Part shown: positions 26,790-37,223 of the stretch, piece by piece | Layout: each line of letters opens with the position of its first letter | Position numbering within the stretch: the first letter of the stretch is position 1 | NCBI RefSeq assembly: GCF_013256425.1 | Contig: NZ_CP053904.1 | Span: 3,844,001 to 3,908,000 of the forward strand | DNA length: 64,000 nucleotides | Direction: 5' to 3' | DNA from: Hymenobacter sp. BRD67 | GTDB lineage: Bacteria; Bacteroidota; Bacteroidia; Cytophagales; Hymenobacteraceae | Notes under the pieces: model-generated | Database searches by the model: none | What the model was told of the DNA's origin: nothing | What the model saw: only the letters and a program-made list of their open reading frames with translations | Translations under genes and position numbers: made by a program

Positions 26790-28061
26790 GTGTCCCGAAA
26801 ATTTTTAGAAACGGAAAGTCCCGCCTGGGTTAGCGAGGGCCTCATTACGGAGGCCCAGCGCCAGCTGCTGCTGGCCCGCTACCCATCAGAAGCGGTGCAG
26901 GCGGTGGGGTTGCTGCCGCTATTGGGCAGTATTCTGGTGGGCCTGAGCGCGCTGAGCGTGGTGGCGGCCAACTGGCAGTCGCTACCCGAAGCGCTGCGGC
27001 TGGGGCTGCTGCTGGGCACCCTGCTGGCCGCCTATGCAGGCGGCGAGTACTTTCTGCGGCGGGGCAACCGGCGGGTGGGCCACGGCCTGCTTGGGCTGGG
27101 GCTGGTCACGTTTGGGGCGAGCATCATCCTTACGAGCCAGCTATATCAGCTGGTGGGCTACGATGTCAGTGGCCTGCTGGCCTGGGTGGTAGTGGGTGTG
27201 CTGCTGAGCTTTTTGTACGATAGCCAGAGCTTGACGCTGCTGCCCATCCTCATCGGCGCGGCGGTGCAGACCTATTGCACGCAGGCGTTGGGAGTATTCA
27301 GCTACGCCACGATGGGGCTGGTAGTGCTGGGCAGCGGCTACCGCTGGTGGCACCGGCCCGATACGCTGGTGGCGTCGGTGCTGGCGGCGGGGCTGCTGTG
27401 GCAAGTGGCACTCTGGGTAGCGCTGTCGCACGCCAAGATTACCTGGTTTTTTATTCCGGCCATGCTCGTGTACGCGGCCGGCGACTGGCATCCCGACCCG
27501 GCCGCCAGCCGGGCCCTGAAAGGGCCTCCGCTGGTAGCCGCCTATTTGTTTGCGCTGGGCCTGGCCCTGTTTGGCGAAACCGACCAGTACGCCGGGCTGC
27601 TGCGCCCGCCCGTGCTGGCTTACCTGGGAGCCCTGGCGGCCGTGCTGGCCCTATCAGTGGCCGGCAAGCGGGTGCGGGGCCGGTTGGCCACCTTGCCCGA
27701 TTGGCTGCTGCTGCTGCCCGGCTTTTACCTGCCGGGCAGGTTGCCGCTGGCTATTGCCACCCTGGTGGTGCTGTATGCGCATGCCGGCTCCATGCTGGCC
27801 CGCGCCCACCGCTCGGCCGATGCCGAGCAGCTGACGCTGGGCACCGTGCTCTTTATCATCGCCACGATGGTAGCCTATTTCAAGCTAACCTGGGCCTTCC
27901 TCGATAAGTCGCTGTTTTTCCTGATTGGCGGCGTGCTGCTGCTGAGCCTGAGCTGGTACCTGCGCCGTCGCAATGCCAGCCGCCTGGCCGAAACCGTAGC
28001 GGCAGTAACCGCGCCGACCGCCGCAGCTACCGTCAGTTCAAACCCCGAAACCCAGCCCTGA
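26790..28061 (+). CDS. DUF2157 membrane protein
   Basis: A 423-residue protein beginning at a GTG. An N-terminal cytosolic DUF2157 region (WVSEGLITEAQRQLLLARYP) is followed by about 12 hydrophobic helices. Family function is unknown. Its TGA overlaps the ATG of the next gene (TGATG), and DUF2157 plus GDYXXLXY is a known gene pair, so they probably work together in the membrane. Confidence 0.85.
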   Translation: MSRKFLETESPAWVSEGLITEAQRQLLLARYPSEAVQAVGLLPLLGSILVGLSALSVVAANWQSLPEALRLGLLLGTLLAAYAGGEYFLRRGNRRVGHGLLGLGLVTFGASIILTSQLYQLVGYDVSGLLAWVVVGVLLSFLYDSQSLTLLPILIGAAVQTYCTQALGVFSYATMGLVVLGSGYRWWHRPDTLVASVLAAGLLWQVALWVALSHAKITWFFIPAMLVYAAGDWHPDPAASRALKGPPLVAAYLFALGLALFGETDQYAGLLRPPVLAYLGALAAVLALSVAGKRVRGRLATLPDWLLLLPGFYLPGRLPLAIATLVVLYAHAGSMLARAHRSADAEQLTLGTVLFIIATMVAYFKLTWAFLDKSLFFLIGGVLLLSLSWYLRRRNASRLAETVAAVTAPTAAATVSSNPETQP

Positions 28062-28601
28062 TGCCACTCCGCCACACTCCCTCTCACCGCTTGCTGTTGC
28101 AGCTGCTGGTGGCTGCGCAGGTGCTCTACGTGCTGGGCGTGGCTGCTGCCGGCTACGCCACCTCGGCCTACGGCCAGCATATCGCCCTCACTACCAAGCC
28201 TGTCGATTTGCACGGCCTACCATACGAAAGCTACGTGCGCCTGCGCTACAATGCTGCCGAAGTGCCGCTCACGGCCTGGCAGGGAGCTGCCGCCCCGCAG
28301 GCCCGGCAGGCCGTATATGTGTTGCTGACTATTGGGGCCGATAGCCTCGCCACCGTGGCCAGCGTGCACGATGCTTCCCTGCGCCCCGCCGCCCACCAGG
28401 CCGTGCTGCGCGGCTGGGTTACTGACGTTTACGCCCACACGCTGGGCTTGCGCTACAACCTGGAGCGCTACTACGTGCCCGGCGACAGCCCCTGCGCCTC
28501 GTCAAAACCGGCCCCGCGCTGCGGGTGCAGGTCAGCATTGCCCCTGGGGTCAGGCCCGTATTGAGTCGGTACGGCCGCTCAGGCCTACTGCCGCTCGCTA
28601 G
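28061..28601 (+). CDS. GDYXXLXY-type protein (two frameshifts near 28490 and 28547)
   Basis: About 180 residues after correction: an N-terminal helix (LLLQLLVAAQVLYVLGVAAAGYAT), then a region with LHGLPYESYVRLRYN that corresponds to the GDYxxLxY motif in diverged form, and a C-terminal part with YNLERYYVPGDSP. Restoring a C at 28489-28492 and a G at 28546-28549 gives PLRLVKTGPALRVQVSIAPGGQARIESV and a stop at 28601, 17 bp inside the convergent exbD end. Function unknown. Confidence 0.75.
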
Positions 28602-29130
28602 CCGGCAGCAGTTGGCGGTCGGCTGCGCCCAGCTCAGTAATGGCGTATTTCGACTGGCCGGTAATGTTCATCTCATCCAGGATATCGACCATGTCCTGGT
28701 ACTTAGCTTGCGGGCTGGGTTTAATGAGCACCATAAAATCACCCTTGTGCTGCCGGGTCAGCAGCGCCTGCCGGATACCCTTAGGGCCAAAGTCGGTGGT
28801 ATATAGCGTTGGCAAAGCTACGCTGGGGTCGCCTGGCGCATGCAGGCCGAAGTAGTAATACACGCGGTGGTTTTGGCCCAGCACCACGGTCATGGCCTTG
28901 GAAAGCGGCACATCGAGGGGGTGGAGCGGGTCGGGCACTGGCATCGTGAGCTGCATCACCCGCGGCTTGGCGAAGGCGGTGGTGAGCATGAAAAACGTGA
29001 GCAGCAAAAAGGCCAGGTCCACCATCGGCGTCATGTCGAGGTGGAAGCGATGCGTGCGGACGCGCCGCTTTTTGCCAGCTTTAGCCTGCGTTGACCGTTG
29101 GTTAGGGGTGGGTTGGTCGATGGCAGCCAT
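28585..29130 (-). CDS. ExbD/TolR-family biopolymer transport protein
   Basis: A 181-residue one-helix inner-membrane protein powering TonB-like systems by proton flow. The membrane helix holds the essential aspartate (MTPMVDLAFLLLTFFMLT). The N-terminus is Lys/Arg-rich (KAGKKRRVRTHRFH) and cytosolic; the periplasmic part ends in YQDMVDILDEMNITGQSKYAI. The ATG at 29130 (MAAIDQPTPN) is preferred to 29160. No exbB or tonB is adjacent; this copy is solitary. Confidence 0.9.
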   Translation of the reverse strand: MAAIDQPTPNQRSTQAKAGKKRRVRTHRFHLDMTPMVDLAFLLLTFFMLTTAFAKPRVMQLTMPVPDPLHPLDVPLSKAMTVVLGQNHRVYYYFGLHAPGDPSVALPTLYTTDFGPKGIRQALLTRQHKGDFMVLIKPSPQAKYQDMVDILDEMNITGQSKYAITELGAADRQLLPASERQ

Positions 29131-29188
29131 CCTGAAAGGAAATAAGGGTAAGACTGCCAAAAGCAGCAGCTATCCTCCTGATGCTGCC

Positions 29189-29779
29189 TTACCGAAAATT
29201 CCACACCCTGCCCGGCGTCAGGCAGGCGTGCAGCGGCACGTCGGTAGGTAGCACGTCGGCCAGCGCGGGCACGGGTGCCTCATTCAGAATATTCAACCCG
29301 ATGAATAGTGTGCCCAGTCGGCACTGCGCCAAGAAACGGTCGTAAAACCCTCCGCCGTAGCCTACGCGCTGGCCCTGCTGGTCGCAGGCCAGCAGCGGTA
29401 CCAGCACCGCGTCGAGCTGCGCGGGTGCCACTTCGGTAGTCGGGTTGGCCAGCGGCTCCGGAATACCCCAGCGGTTGGATAGCAGCCGTGTTTCAGGTGT
29501 TAACTCGTAGTTTTTCAGTGAAATAGTATCGGCCTGCACTACGGGCGCAGCTAAGCGCGGAGTCAGCTTCTGGTCCCAAATCTGACGAATAATGGGCCAG
29601 GTATCCGGCTCGTTTTTGCTGAGCAGCGGCAGAAACAGGTGTAGCCAGCGCCACTCAGCTACCGGGAAATTTTGGAAGAGCTGCTTGCGTAGCGCTTCGC
29701 TACGCTGGCTTACTTCGGCCGGCGTCAGGGCCTGGCGGCGGGCTAGCGCGGCGCGGCGCAGGGCGGCTTTAGTTGGCAT
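29189..29779 (-). CDS. 5-formyltetrahydrofolate cyclo-ligase
   Basis: Converts 5-formyl-THF to 5,10-methenyl-THF with ATP. The 196-residue chain begins with the MPTKAALRRAALARRQAL helix that binds phosphate and ends with the strong signature QRVGYGGGFYDRFLA. Length and both motifs are normal for the family. Confidence 0.94.
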   Translation of the reverse strand: MPTKAALRRAALARRQALTPAEVSQRSEALRKQLFQNFPVAEWRWLHLFLPLLSKNEPDTWPIIRQIWDQKLTPRLAAPVVQADTISLKNYELTPETRLLSNRWGIPEPLANPTTEVAPAQLDAVLVPLLACDQQGQRVGYGGGFYDRFLAQCRLGTLFIGLNILNEAPVPALADVLPTDVPLHACLTPGRVWNFR

Positions 29780-29872
29780 AAGTCTATGCTGGCCTCGTTT
29801 AGAGTCAGCCGAAAGTAGTAAAAGGCTTGCCCTTGCACCTTGAGCGCCGCTGCTGGTATAGTCACACGAGCC

Positions 29873-31494
29873 CTACCCTTCCTGCACCACCGCAAACTCC
29901 AGCTTCAGCGGCTCAAAACAGGTAATTAGCTGCGCGATAAAGCCGGGGTTATTAATCAGAATGCTTAGTACGTTGTCGGTGCGCTCTTGCAAACCACCGT
30001 CGGGGAAAAGCTTGTCTTTGAGCGCGGTAAGCTGCGCATAAGCCGTTTCGTGCTTAGTTTCGGCGGCTTTGCTGAGGCGCTTTTCGAGGCCAGCCAGGCT
30101 GCCGGCGGCTTTCTGGGCTTCGGCGGCCACTGTTTTTACCAGCGTGGGGTCGAGGCGCTGGGCCAGCTCCTGCACCTGCTGAAAAGCGGCGGCCAGCGCC
30201 TGCTGCTGGGCGGCCAGGCTTATTTCCTCCTGGCCCAGCTGCGCGCCCACCTGCTTTTTCAGCTCGGCCAGCGGCTTGAAGATGTCGGGGCGGTGAGGCC
30301 CAGCTTGGCCAGCTTGCCGGCATTGGCGCGGCTCAGGTACATGGCCGAGTTGCGGGGCAGCACAATCGGGTAGGGCACCCCAAAGGCCGCAAACACGTCT
30401 TTGAGCTGAAACCAGTACGCCACTTCGGCCCCGCCGCCGATGTAGGCTAGGTTGGGCAGGAGCAGTTCCTGGTACACCGGCCGCAGCACCACGTTGGGGC
30501 TGAAGCGCTCGGGCTCGCTTTCGGCCAGGGCCAGCAGTTCGGCCTGCGAGTGGCAGCGGGCGGTGCCCCGCACCGTTACCTGGGTGCAGTCGGCACCGGG
30601 CGCGGCGTCGGGCTCCAGGCGCTCGCGCTTGCCTTCATCGGTAAGAAAGAACAAATTGAGCGGCCGCGAATACACCTGCGGCTTGTAGCCGGCCGTAGTG
30701 AGGCGGGCGTTGGTGGCCTGCACAGCCTGGTTGGAAACCTGCTGCTGAATCTCCTGCCGCAGCACTGGGCGCAGGGCCTGCTTGAGCGCCGGCCGGTCGG
30801 CATCAATACAAACCAGGCCGTAGTCGGCAAACAGGCTCGTAGCCAGGCGGCGCGTGGCCGCGCTCAATGTATTAGCATTTTCATATGCTTCGCGGAAGGC
30901 AGCCGGTACCTCGGGCGGCAGCTGGCTCAGTAATTCTTCCTCGAAGCCCGTGAGGGGCAGGCGGCCCACCGGCCCGCCCAGGCTGGCCGCGCCGGCCGGT
31001 CCCGCCCAGCTGTAGGTTTTGCCAAACAGCTGAAAATGATTTATTTCGGCAAAGTCGTGGTCTTCCGTAGCCAGCCAGTACACCGGCACGAAGTCGTAGA
31101 GCGGGTAAGCAGACTTCAGCTCTTGGCTCAGCTTGATAGCCGAAATTATCTTATAGATAAAATAGAGCGGGCCGGTAAACAGGTTGAGCTGATGCCCGGT
31201 AGTGATGGTGAATGTAGTGTTGTGGGCCAGCAGCGCCAGGTTGGCGGCTACGGCGGGGAGCACCTCACCACCCAGCTCGGCGTACTGGGTACGCAGGTCA
31301 GCCACCAGGCGCTGGCGGGCTTCGGGCGAGTATGCGGCCTGCTTTTCCTCGATTTGGGCCTGAAAAGCAGCGAGTTCGGGAAAGCGGTGGTAAAAGGGCG
31401 CCAGGGCCGGCGTGTGGGCCAGGTAGTCGGTCAGCAGGCCCGAAAATGCGCCGGTGGCAGCGTAGGGGAGGGTAGTACAGTCGGCAGCGGCCAT
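29873..31494 (-). CDS. bshC: Bacillithiol biosynthesis cysteine-adding enzyme (one frameshift near 30288)
   Basis: Putative cysteine ligase that completes bacillithiol by adding Cys to GlcN-malate. The 540-residue corrected protein has FTITTGHQLNLFTGPLYFIYKIISAI, PVYWLATEDHDFAEINH, the QVYSRPLNLFFL stretch and NLAYIGGGAEVAYWFQLK, with VLPRNSAMYL towards a C-terminal coiled coil (ISLAAQQQALAAAFQQVQEL). The break is at GGGG 30287-30290; one added base joins LTAP to DIFKPLAELKKQV. Bacteroidota make bacillithiol, and a YtxJ partner is at 49052. Confidence 0.92.
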
Positions 31495-31678
31495 GAGCGC
31501 AGGGAAAAGTGAGCGCGAAATTCAGCCCAAAACCCGGCGCGGCCCGAAAAGTTGGAAAAGCAGGCCGCCGGCTAAGGTTGAGTAGCGGGGCGAACATAGT
31601 AAATTACCGCCGCTCAGGAGCAGGCTCCTGCGTATTCGGGTGGTCGCTGGCTACTCCCGCTCTTTTATTTCTTGTTCT

Positions 31679-34600
31679 ATGCCCAAACCTTACTTTCTGC
31701 TGGCGTTGCTACTTGGCAGTACTGCTATCCGTGCGCAGGCGCCCACTGCCGAAACCCTCTTGCTGCGCGAGCCGGCGCTGAGCCGCGACAAGCTGGCCTT
31801 CAGCTACGCCGGCGATATCTGGCTGGCCAACCGCGATGGCTCCAATCCGCAGCGCCTGACGGTGGGGCAGGGCGTCGAAACCAACCCGCACTTCTCGCCC
31901 GATGGCCAGTGGCTGGCCTACACCGGCGACTACGACCGCAATCCCGACGTGTACGTGGTGGCCGTGAGCGGCGGGCAGCCGCGCCGCCTCACCTGGCACC
32001 CCTCGGCTGATATGGTGCGCGACTGGTCGCCCGACGGCAAAAGCATCCTGTTCAGCAGCTCGCAGGAAGCGTATGCGCGGTCGCTCCAGCTGTTTACGGT
32101 GCCGATGGCAGGGGCTTGCCCACGCGCCTGCCCCTGCTAATGGGCGAAAAAGGTAGCTATTCGCCCGACGGCAAGCGCCTGGCGCACACGCATATCACCA
32201 ATCCTACAACTACCTGGAAGCACTACCGCGGCGGCCAGACCGGCCCTATCTGGCTCACCGATTTACAAACGCTGGCTACCGAAGAGATACCCCACGAAAA
32301 TGCGACCGATACCAGCCCGCTGTGGCTGGGCGGGAAGGTGTATTTTCTCAGCGACCGCCAGCGCACCAACAACGTGTTTGCCTACGACCTGGCCACGAAA
32401 AAAGTGGAGCAGCTGACCCACCATACCGATTACGACGTGAAGGCGCTCAGCGGCTTCGGCAGCGAGCTGGTGTACGAGCAGGCCGGGCGGCTGCATCTGC
32501 TTAATACGACTGATGGGCGGGTTAGCGACTTGAAAATCAGTATCTCGCCCGAAGTGCTGGCCCTGCGGCCGCAGTACCGCAATGTGGCCACGATGGTACG
32601 CAGTACCGCCATTTCGCCTACCGGTATGCGGGCTGTGGTGGAGGCGCGGGGCGATATTTTCACGGTGCCCGCTAAAAAGGGCGAGAGCCGCAACCTGACC
32701 CATTCCGACGGCGCGCACGAGCGCTACCCGGCGTGGTCGCCCGACGGCACGCGCATTGCCTACGTCTCCGATGCCAGCGGCGAATACCAGCTGATGGTGC
32801 AGGACCAGCGGGGCACCAAGTCCGCCCAGAGCTATTCGCTGGGGCCGCCCTCCTTTTACTTCCACCCGCGCTGGTCGCCCGACAGCAAAAAAATTGCCTA
32901 TACCGATAAAAAGCTGACCCTCTGGTACCTCGACCTGGCCAGCAGGAAGCCCGTGCGCGTGGCCAGCGATACCTACGGCCCCCTCACCAACGACGACGCG
33001 CTGGCCCCGGCGTGGTCGCCCGATGCGCAGTGGTTGGCTTATTCGCAGCTGATGCCCAATCACTTGCGTACGGTGTATGTGTATCATCTGCCCAGCGGGC
33101 GGCGCTTTGCCATCAGCGATGGCCGCAGCGACGCAACCACGCCGGCTTTCAGCCGCGATGGCAAGTACCTGTTTTTCACGGCCAGCACCGATGTAGGCCT
33201 GCGCACTACCTGGCTCGATATGACCTCCTACGACCGCGTGAGCAAGCGTACGCTCTACGTGGCCGTGCTCAACAAGCAGGATGCCTCGCCCTTTGCGCCC
33301 CAGAGTGATGAGGAAAAGGACGCGGCCAGCAAGCCCGACTCGGTTGCAGTGGGCAAGCCCGTCGGCAATCGTACGCCCAAAGTGGCCGTGCAAGACCTGA
33401 AAGTGGCCGTGAAGGAGACAAAGGCGCAGAAGCCGGCCGCCGTAAAAGTGGTTATCGACACGGCCGGGCTGGGGCAGCGCATCCTGGTAGTGCCCGGCAC
33501 GGCCGTGGGCGACCTGAGCGCCGTGCAGGCCGCCGATGGCGATAAGCTCTTCTACCTGGAGCAGCCGCCAGTCGGTACCTCGGCCGGGCCCGACGCAGCG
33601 GCCCCCCTGCCTACCCAGCGTTTACACCGTTTCGATATGCAAGCCCGCAAGGATGAGGTGTTTATGGCGGAAGTCAACAACTACTCGCTGAGCGCCGATG
33701 GCAAGAAAATTCTCTACTCGGCTCCGCACGATAGCTACGGTATTGTGGAGGCGGCCGGTAAGCCGGCGGCCGGCGATGGCAAGCTGGCCATGACAGCCCT
33801 CGACGCCTACATCGACCCGCGCCACGAGTGGGAGCAGATGTTCAACGAGGTATGGCGCCTGGAGCGCGACTACTTCTACGATGCCAACATGCACGGCCTC
33901 GACTGGGCCGCGACCAGGAAGAAATACGCCGTTTTTCTGCCCTACGTAGCGCACCGCGCCGACCTCAACTACCTCTTTGCCGAGATGATGGGCGAAATGG
34001 TGGTGGGCCATAACTACGTGAGCGGCGGCGACATGCCCGCGCTGCAAGCCAACCCGGTAGGCTTGCTGGGCGCTGACTATGAGGTAGTAGATGACCACTA
34101 CCGCTTTAAGCGGGTGTTCAACGGCGAGAATTTCAATCCCAGTCTGCGCGCCCCGCTCACCGGCCCCGGCGTAAATGTGCAGGCCGGCGAATACCTGCTG
34201 GCCGTGAACAACCGCCCCCTGCGCGGCACCGACAACGTGTACAGCTTCTTCGAGAATACCGTGGGTAAGCAGCTCACGCTTACCGTCAATAGCAAGCCTA
34301 CCATGCAAGGGGCCCGCGAGGTAACGGTGGTGCCCGTGGCCAGCGAAGCCACCCTGCGCCGCATCGACTGGGTAGAGGGCAACCGCCGCAAAGTTGATGA
34401 GCTGACCCACGGCCGGGTGGCCTACGTGTATCTGCCCAACACCAGCGCCGAGGGCTATGAGTTCTTCAACCGCTATTATTTCAGCCAGTTAGATAAAGAG
34501 GCCGTTATTGTAGACGAGCGCTTCAACGGGGGCGGCTTCGTGGCCGACTATATCCTCGACCTGCTCAACCGCCCGCTGCTCAGCTACTGGGCCCCGCGTG

Positions 34601-35022
34601 AGGGCAAGGCATTCACCTCACCCGGCGCGTCTATATACGGGCCTAAGGTAATGCTGGTGAATGAGTTTGCCGGGTCGGGAGGCGACGCGCTCCTGGCGTT
34701 TTTCCGGCGGCGCGGGCTGGGCACCATCGTGGGCAAGCGCACCTGGGGCGGCCTGGTCGGCATTTCGGGCTACCCGGTGCTGCTGGATGGCGGTACGGTC
34801 ACCTCGCCGAGCTTCGGCATCTACAGTCCCGATGGCAAGTGGGAAATCGAAAACCAGGGTGTGCCGCCCGATATCGAAGTAGACGTGCTGCCCGCCGACA
34901 CGCAGAACGGAGCCGACCCGCAGCTTGCCAAAGCGGTGGAGGTTATTCTGGGCGATTTGCAGAAGCAGTCATTTAAGCCGCTGCCTATTCCGGCGCAGCA
35001 CCCGACGCGGGCGGCGGAGTAG
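31679..35022 (+). CDS. Tricorn-type protease, S41 family (one frameshift near 32112)
   Basis: An exported 1114-residue protease with a signal peptide (MPKPYFLLALLLGSTAIRAQ). The first 650 residues form WD/TolB-like beta-propeller blades with repeated SPDGxxLAY motifs. Then come a helical linker (HEWEQMFNEVWRLERDYFYD), a PDZ domain (around GEYLLAVNNRPLRGTDN) and a tail-specific peptidase domain with the nucleophile Ser in NEFAGSGGDALLAFF. One added G at 32111-32114 restores the chain (VPMAGGLPTRLPLL). It probably degrades peptides in the periplasm. The Lys/Val-rich insert near 560-600 is unlike Tricorn. Confidence 0.92.
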
Positions 35023-35046
35023 GAAAGGGTTGATATAAGTGCTAAA

Positions 35047-35087
35047 AAAGTACGTCCTGCTGAGCTTGTCGCAGCAGGACGTACTTT
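35047..35087. terminator. Bidirectional terminator, single-hairpin member of repeat family B
   Basis: Perfect 16-bp arms 35047-35062 and 35072-35087 with loop AGCTTGTCG and flanking A/T runs, between the convergent protease and rimO genes. Its core (GTCcTGCTGAGCTTGtCGcAGCA) is the same as in the element at 36446-36546. Confidence 0.85.
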
Positions 35088-35115
35088 AAAATAATGCGTC
35101 AGCAGGTACCGGAAG

Positions 35116-36432
35116 CTAGCGTACTACTTCCCCGTACAAGTCGAAATCCGACGCGCCCGTGATGTGCACATGGGCAAAGCTGCCTTGCGGAATGTGCAGG
35201 TCGTTGGTAGCCAGCACCAGCACCTCGTTGTCGACCTCGGGCGAGTCGAACTCGGTGCGGCCCACGTAGTAGCCGCCTTCGAGCCGGTCAAAGAGTACCT
35301 TGTACGTCTGGCCCACGCGCGACTCGTTGTAGTCCAGCGAAATCTGCTGCTGAATTTCCATGATGCGGTCGGCGCGCGCCTCCTTTACCTCGGCGGGTAC
35401 GTCGTCTATCAGCGTGTGCGAGTGGGTGTTCTCCTCGTGCGAGTAGGTAAAGATGCCCAGGCGCTCAAACTTCGACTCCTGCACGAATTCGCACAGCTCC
35501 TCAAAATCGGCCTCCGTTTCGCCGGGATGGCCGGCGATGAGCGTGGTGCGCAGCGCAATGCCCGGCACGCGGTCGCGAATCTCGCGCACCAGCTCCCTGG
35601 TGCGGCGGCTCGTAATGCCCCGGCGCATAGTTTTCAGCATGTTGTCCGAAATATGCTGCAAGGGCATGTCCAGGTAGCGGCAGATGTTGTCGCGCTCGCG
35701 CATCACATCCAGCGCCGCCAGCGGAAACTGCGACGGGTAGGCGTATTGCAGCCGTATCCAGTCGAGGCCGGGCACGTCGCTCAGGCGCTCCAGCAGCTCG
35801 GGCAGCTTGCGCTCGCCGTAGGCTTGCAGGCCGTAGTAGGTCAGGTCCTGGGCAATGAGAATCAGCTCCTTCGTGCCCATGCTCACTAGCCGCCGGGCCT
35901 CGGTCACGAGGTCTTCCATCGGGCGGTCGACGTGCTTGCCGCGCATCAGCGGGATAGCGCAAAACGAGCACGGCCGGTTGCAGCCTTCGGCAATCTTAAA
36001 GTAGGCGTAGTGCTTGGGCGTAGTCAGCAGGCGTTCGCCCACCAGCTCCTTTTTGTAGTCGGCCTCCAGCACTTTCAGCATCTGGGGCAGCTCCAGGGTG
36101 CCGAAATAGGCATCGACCTGCGGAATCTCGACCTCCAGCTCGTCTTTGTAGCGCTGCGAGAGGCAGCCCGTTACATAGAGTTTTTCTAATTTTCCAGCCT
36201 CTTTCTCATCCGCGTAGCGCAGAATGGTATCGATGCTTTCCTGCTTGGCGTTGTCGATAAAACCACAGGTATTGATAATGACGATGTTGGCATCCGACTT
36301 CTTCGCCTCGTGCGTTACCAGAAAGTCGTTGGCCTTGAGCTGACCCATGAGCACCTCACTATCGACGAGGTTTTTGGAGCAGCCCAGCGTGATAACGTTG
36401 ACTTTGTTCTGTTTAAGGGTTCTAACTTTCAT
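35116..36432 (-). CDS. rimO: Ribosomal protein S12 methylthiotransferase
   Basis: Radical-SAM enzyme adding a methylthio group to an aspartate of ribosomal protein S12. The 438-residue chain shows the N-terminal cluster domain (ITLGCSKNLVDSEVLMGQL), the radical-SAM motif CNRPCSFC within IAEGCNRPCSFCAIPLMRGKH, and a C-terminal TRAM domain. LGCSKNLVDSE and the IPLMRG wording separate it from MiaB. Normal length. Confidence 0.96.
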   Translation of the reverse strand: MKVRTLKQNKVNVITLGCSKNLVDSEVLMGQLKANDFLVTHEAKKSDANIVIINTCGFIDNAKQESIDTILRYADEKEAGKLEKLYVTGCLSQRYKDELEVEIPQVDAYFGTLELPQMLKVLEADYKKELVGERLLTTPKHYAYFKIAEGCNRPCSFCAIPLMRGKHVDRPMEDLVTEARRLVSMGTKELILIAQDLTYYGLQAYGERKLPELLERLSDVPGLDWIRLQYAYPSQFPLAALDVMRERDNICRYLDMPLQHISDNMLKTMRRGITSRRTRELVREIRDRVPGIALRTTLIAGHPGETEADFEELCEFVQESKFERLGIFTYSHEENTHSHTLIDDVPAEVKEARADRIMEIQQQISLDYNESRVGQTYKVLFDRLEGGYYVGRTEFDSPEVDNEVLVLATNDLHIPQGSFAHVHITGASDFDLYGEVVR

Positions 36433-36445
36433 TTTGATACAAATT

Positions 36446-36546
36446 GAACGTCATGCTGAGCTTGCCGAAGCATCTCGCTCGCGCCGATAGAATTACTAAC
36501 TTCAACGATGCGGACGAGATGCTTCAGCAAGCTCAGCATGACGTTC
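36446..36546. repeat. Paired-hairpin (BIME-like) repeat, family B double copy
   Basis: Inverted arms 36446-36477 and 36515-36546 match over 32 bp with one mismatch. It lies between rimO (start 36432) and the Uma2 gene (end 36564). Each arm carries the GTCATGCTGAGCTTG core seen in the terminator at 35047. Confidence 0.9.
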
Positions 36547-36563
36547 TTTAATGGGACTAATCT

Positions 36564-37184
36564 TTAGCGTAATAAACTCAGAGCGAAGCTGAAGCCGGGC
36601 AACACGTCTTCGCCGCTTAGGGTTTCTTCGAAGCTCTTGGCAATGCTCACCGAGTTGTCGGCGCGGTACACGCGGGCAGTTTCGGCTTTGGGGTCGAGCA
36701 GCCAGGCCAGGCGGCAGCCGTTGGCGATGTATTCCTGCATTTTCAGCGCCATCTCCTCTACCGAGTCGGATGCGGATAATAGCTCTACCACAAACTCGGG
36801 GCACAGCGGCGGAAACTTACTGCGCTGGCTCTCAGAGAGTGTCTGCCAGGCGGCGGTGCTTACCCAGGCCGCATCGGGCGAGCGCACGGCCCCGCTCGGC
36901 AGCCGGAATCCAGTGGAGGAATCGAACACCAAGCCCAGGCCAGTGTCTTCAGCCCAGCGGTCAAGCCGGGAGATAAGCTTTGTGTTGCGGCGACCCGTGT
37001 CGCCTCCGGTAAGGGCCATATAACTAATAGTGCCGTCGGCGAGGCGCTCAAACTTCAGTTGCGAGTTGGCTTGGCAAAAGGCGAAAAACTCGGCTTCCGT
37101 CATGCGTTGCAGGCGCTCAGCCATGCCCATGTGCGTACTGGGCTCCAACTCCTGGTCGGCGTCAAAAGGCAGGATGATACTCAT
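36564..37184 (-). CDS. Uma2-family restriction-endonuclease-like protein
   Basis: A 206-residue PD-(D/E)XK-fold protein of the Uma2 (DUF820) family. Visible core: MTEAEFFAFCQANSQLKFERLADGTI, RSPDAAWVS (Asp), CPEFVVELLS (Glu) and KMQEYIANGCRLAWLLDP. Uma2 genes are abundant in cyanobacteria and Bacteroidota; whether they cut DNA in vivo is unproven. The catalytic acids look intact. It is solitary here, with no toxin-antitoxin partner. Confidence 0.88.
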   Translation of the reverse strand: MSIILPFDADQELEPSTHMGMAERLQRMTEAEFFAFCQANSQLKFERLADGTISYMALTGGDTGRRNTKLISRLDRWAEDTGLGLVFDSSTGFRLPSGAVRSPDAAWVSTAAWQTLSESQRSKFPPLCPEFVVELLSASDSVEEMALKMQEYIANGCRLAWLLDPKAETARVYRADNSVSIAKSFEETLSGEDVLPGFSFALSLLR

Positions 37185-37223
37185 GGCAAGACAAAAAAAG
37201 TGAGCACTGGCTGGTTCGGTCGC

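Noticed and set aside
32263-33393. 376-residue open frame on the minus strand opposite the tricorn protease
   Set aside because: G+C-rich antisense shadow; the plus strand encodes a conserved protease.
36564-37184. Uma2 gene as part of a defence or toxin system
   Set aside because: Solitary gene among housekeeping genes; no partner gene and no mobile element.
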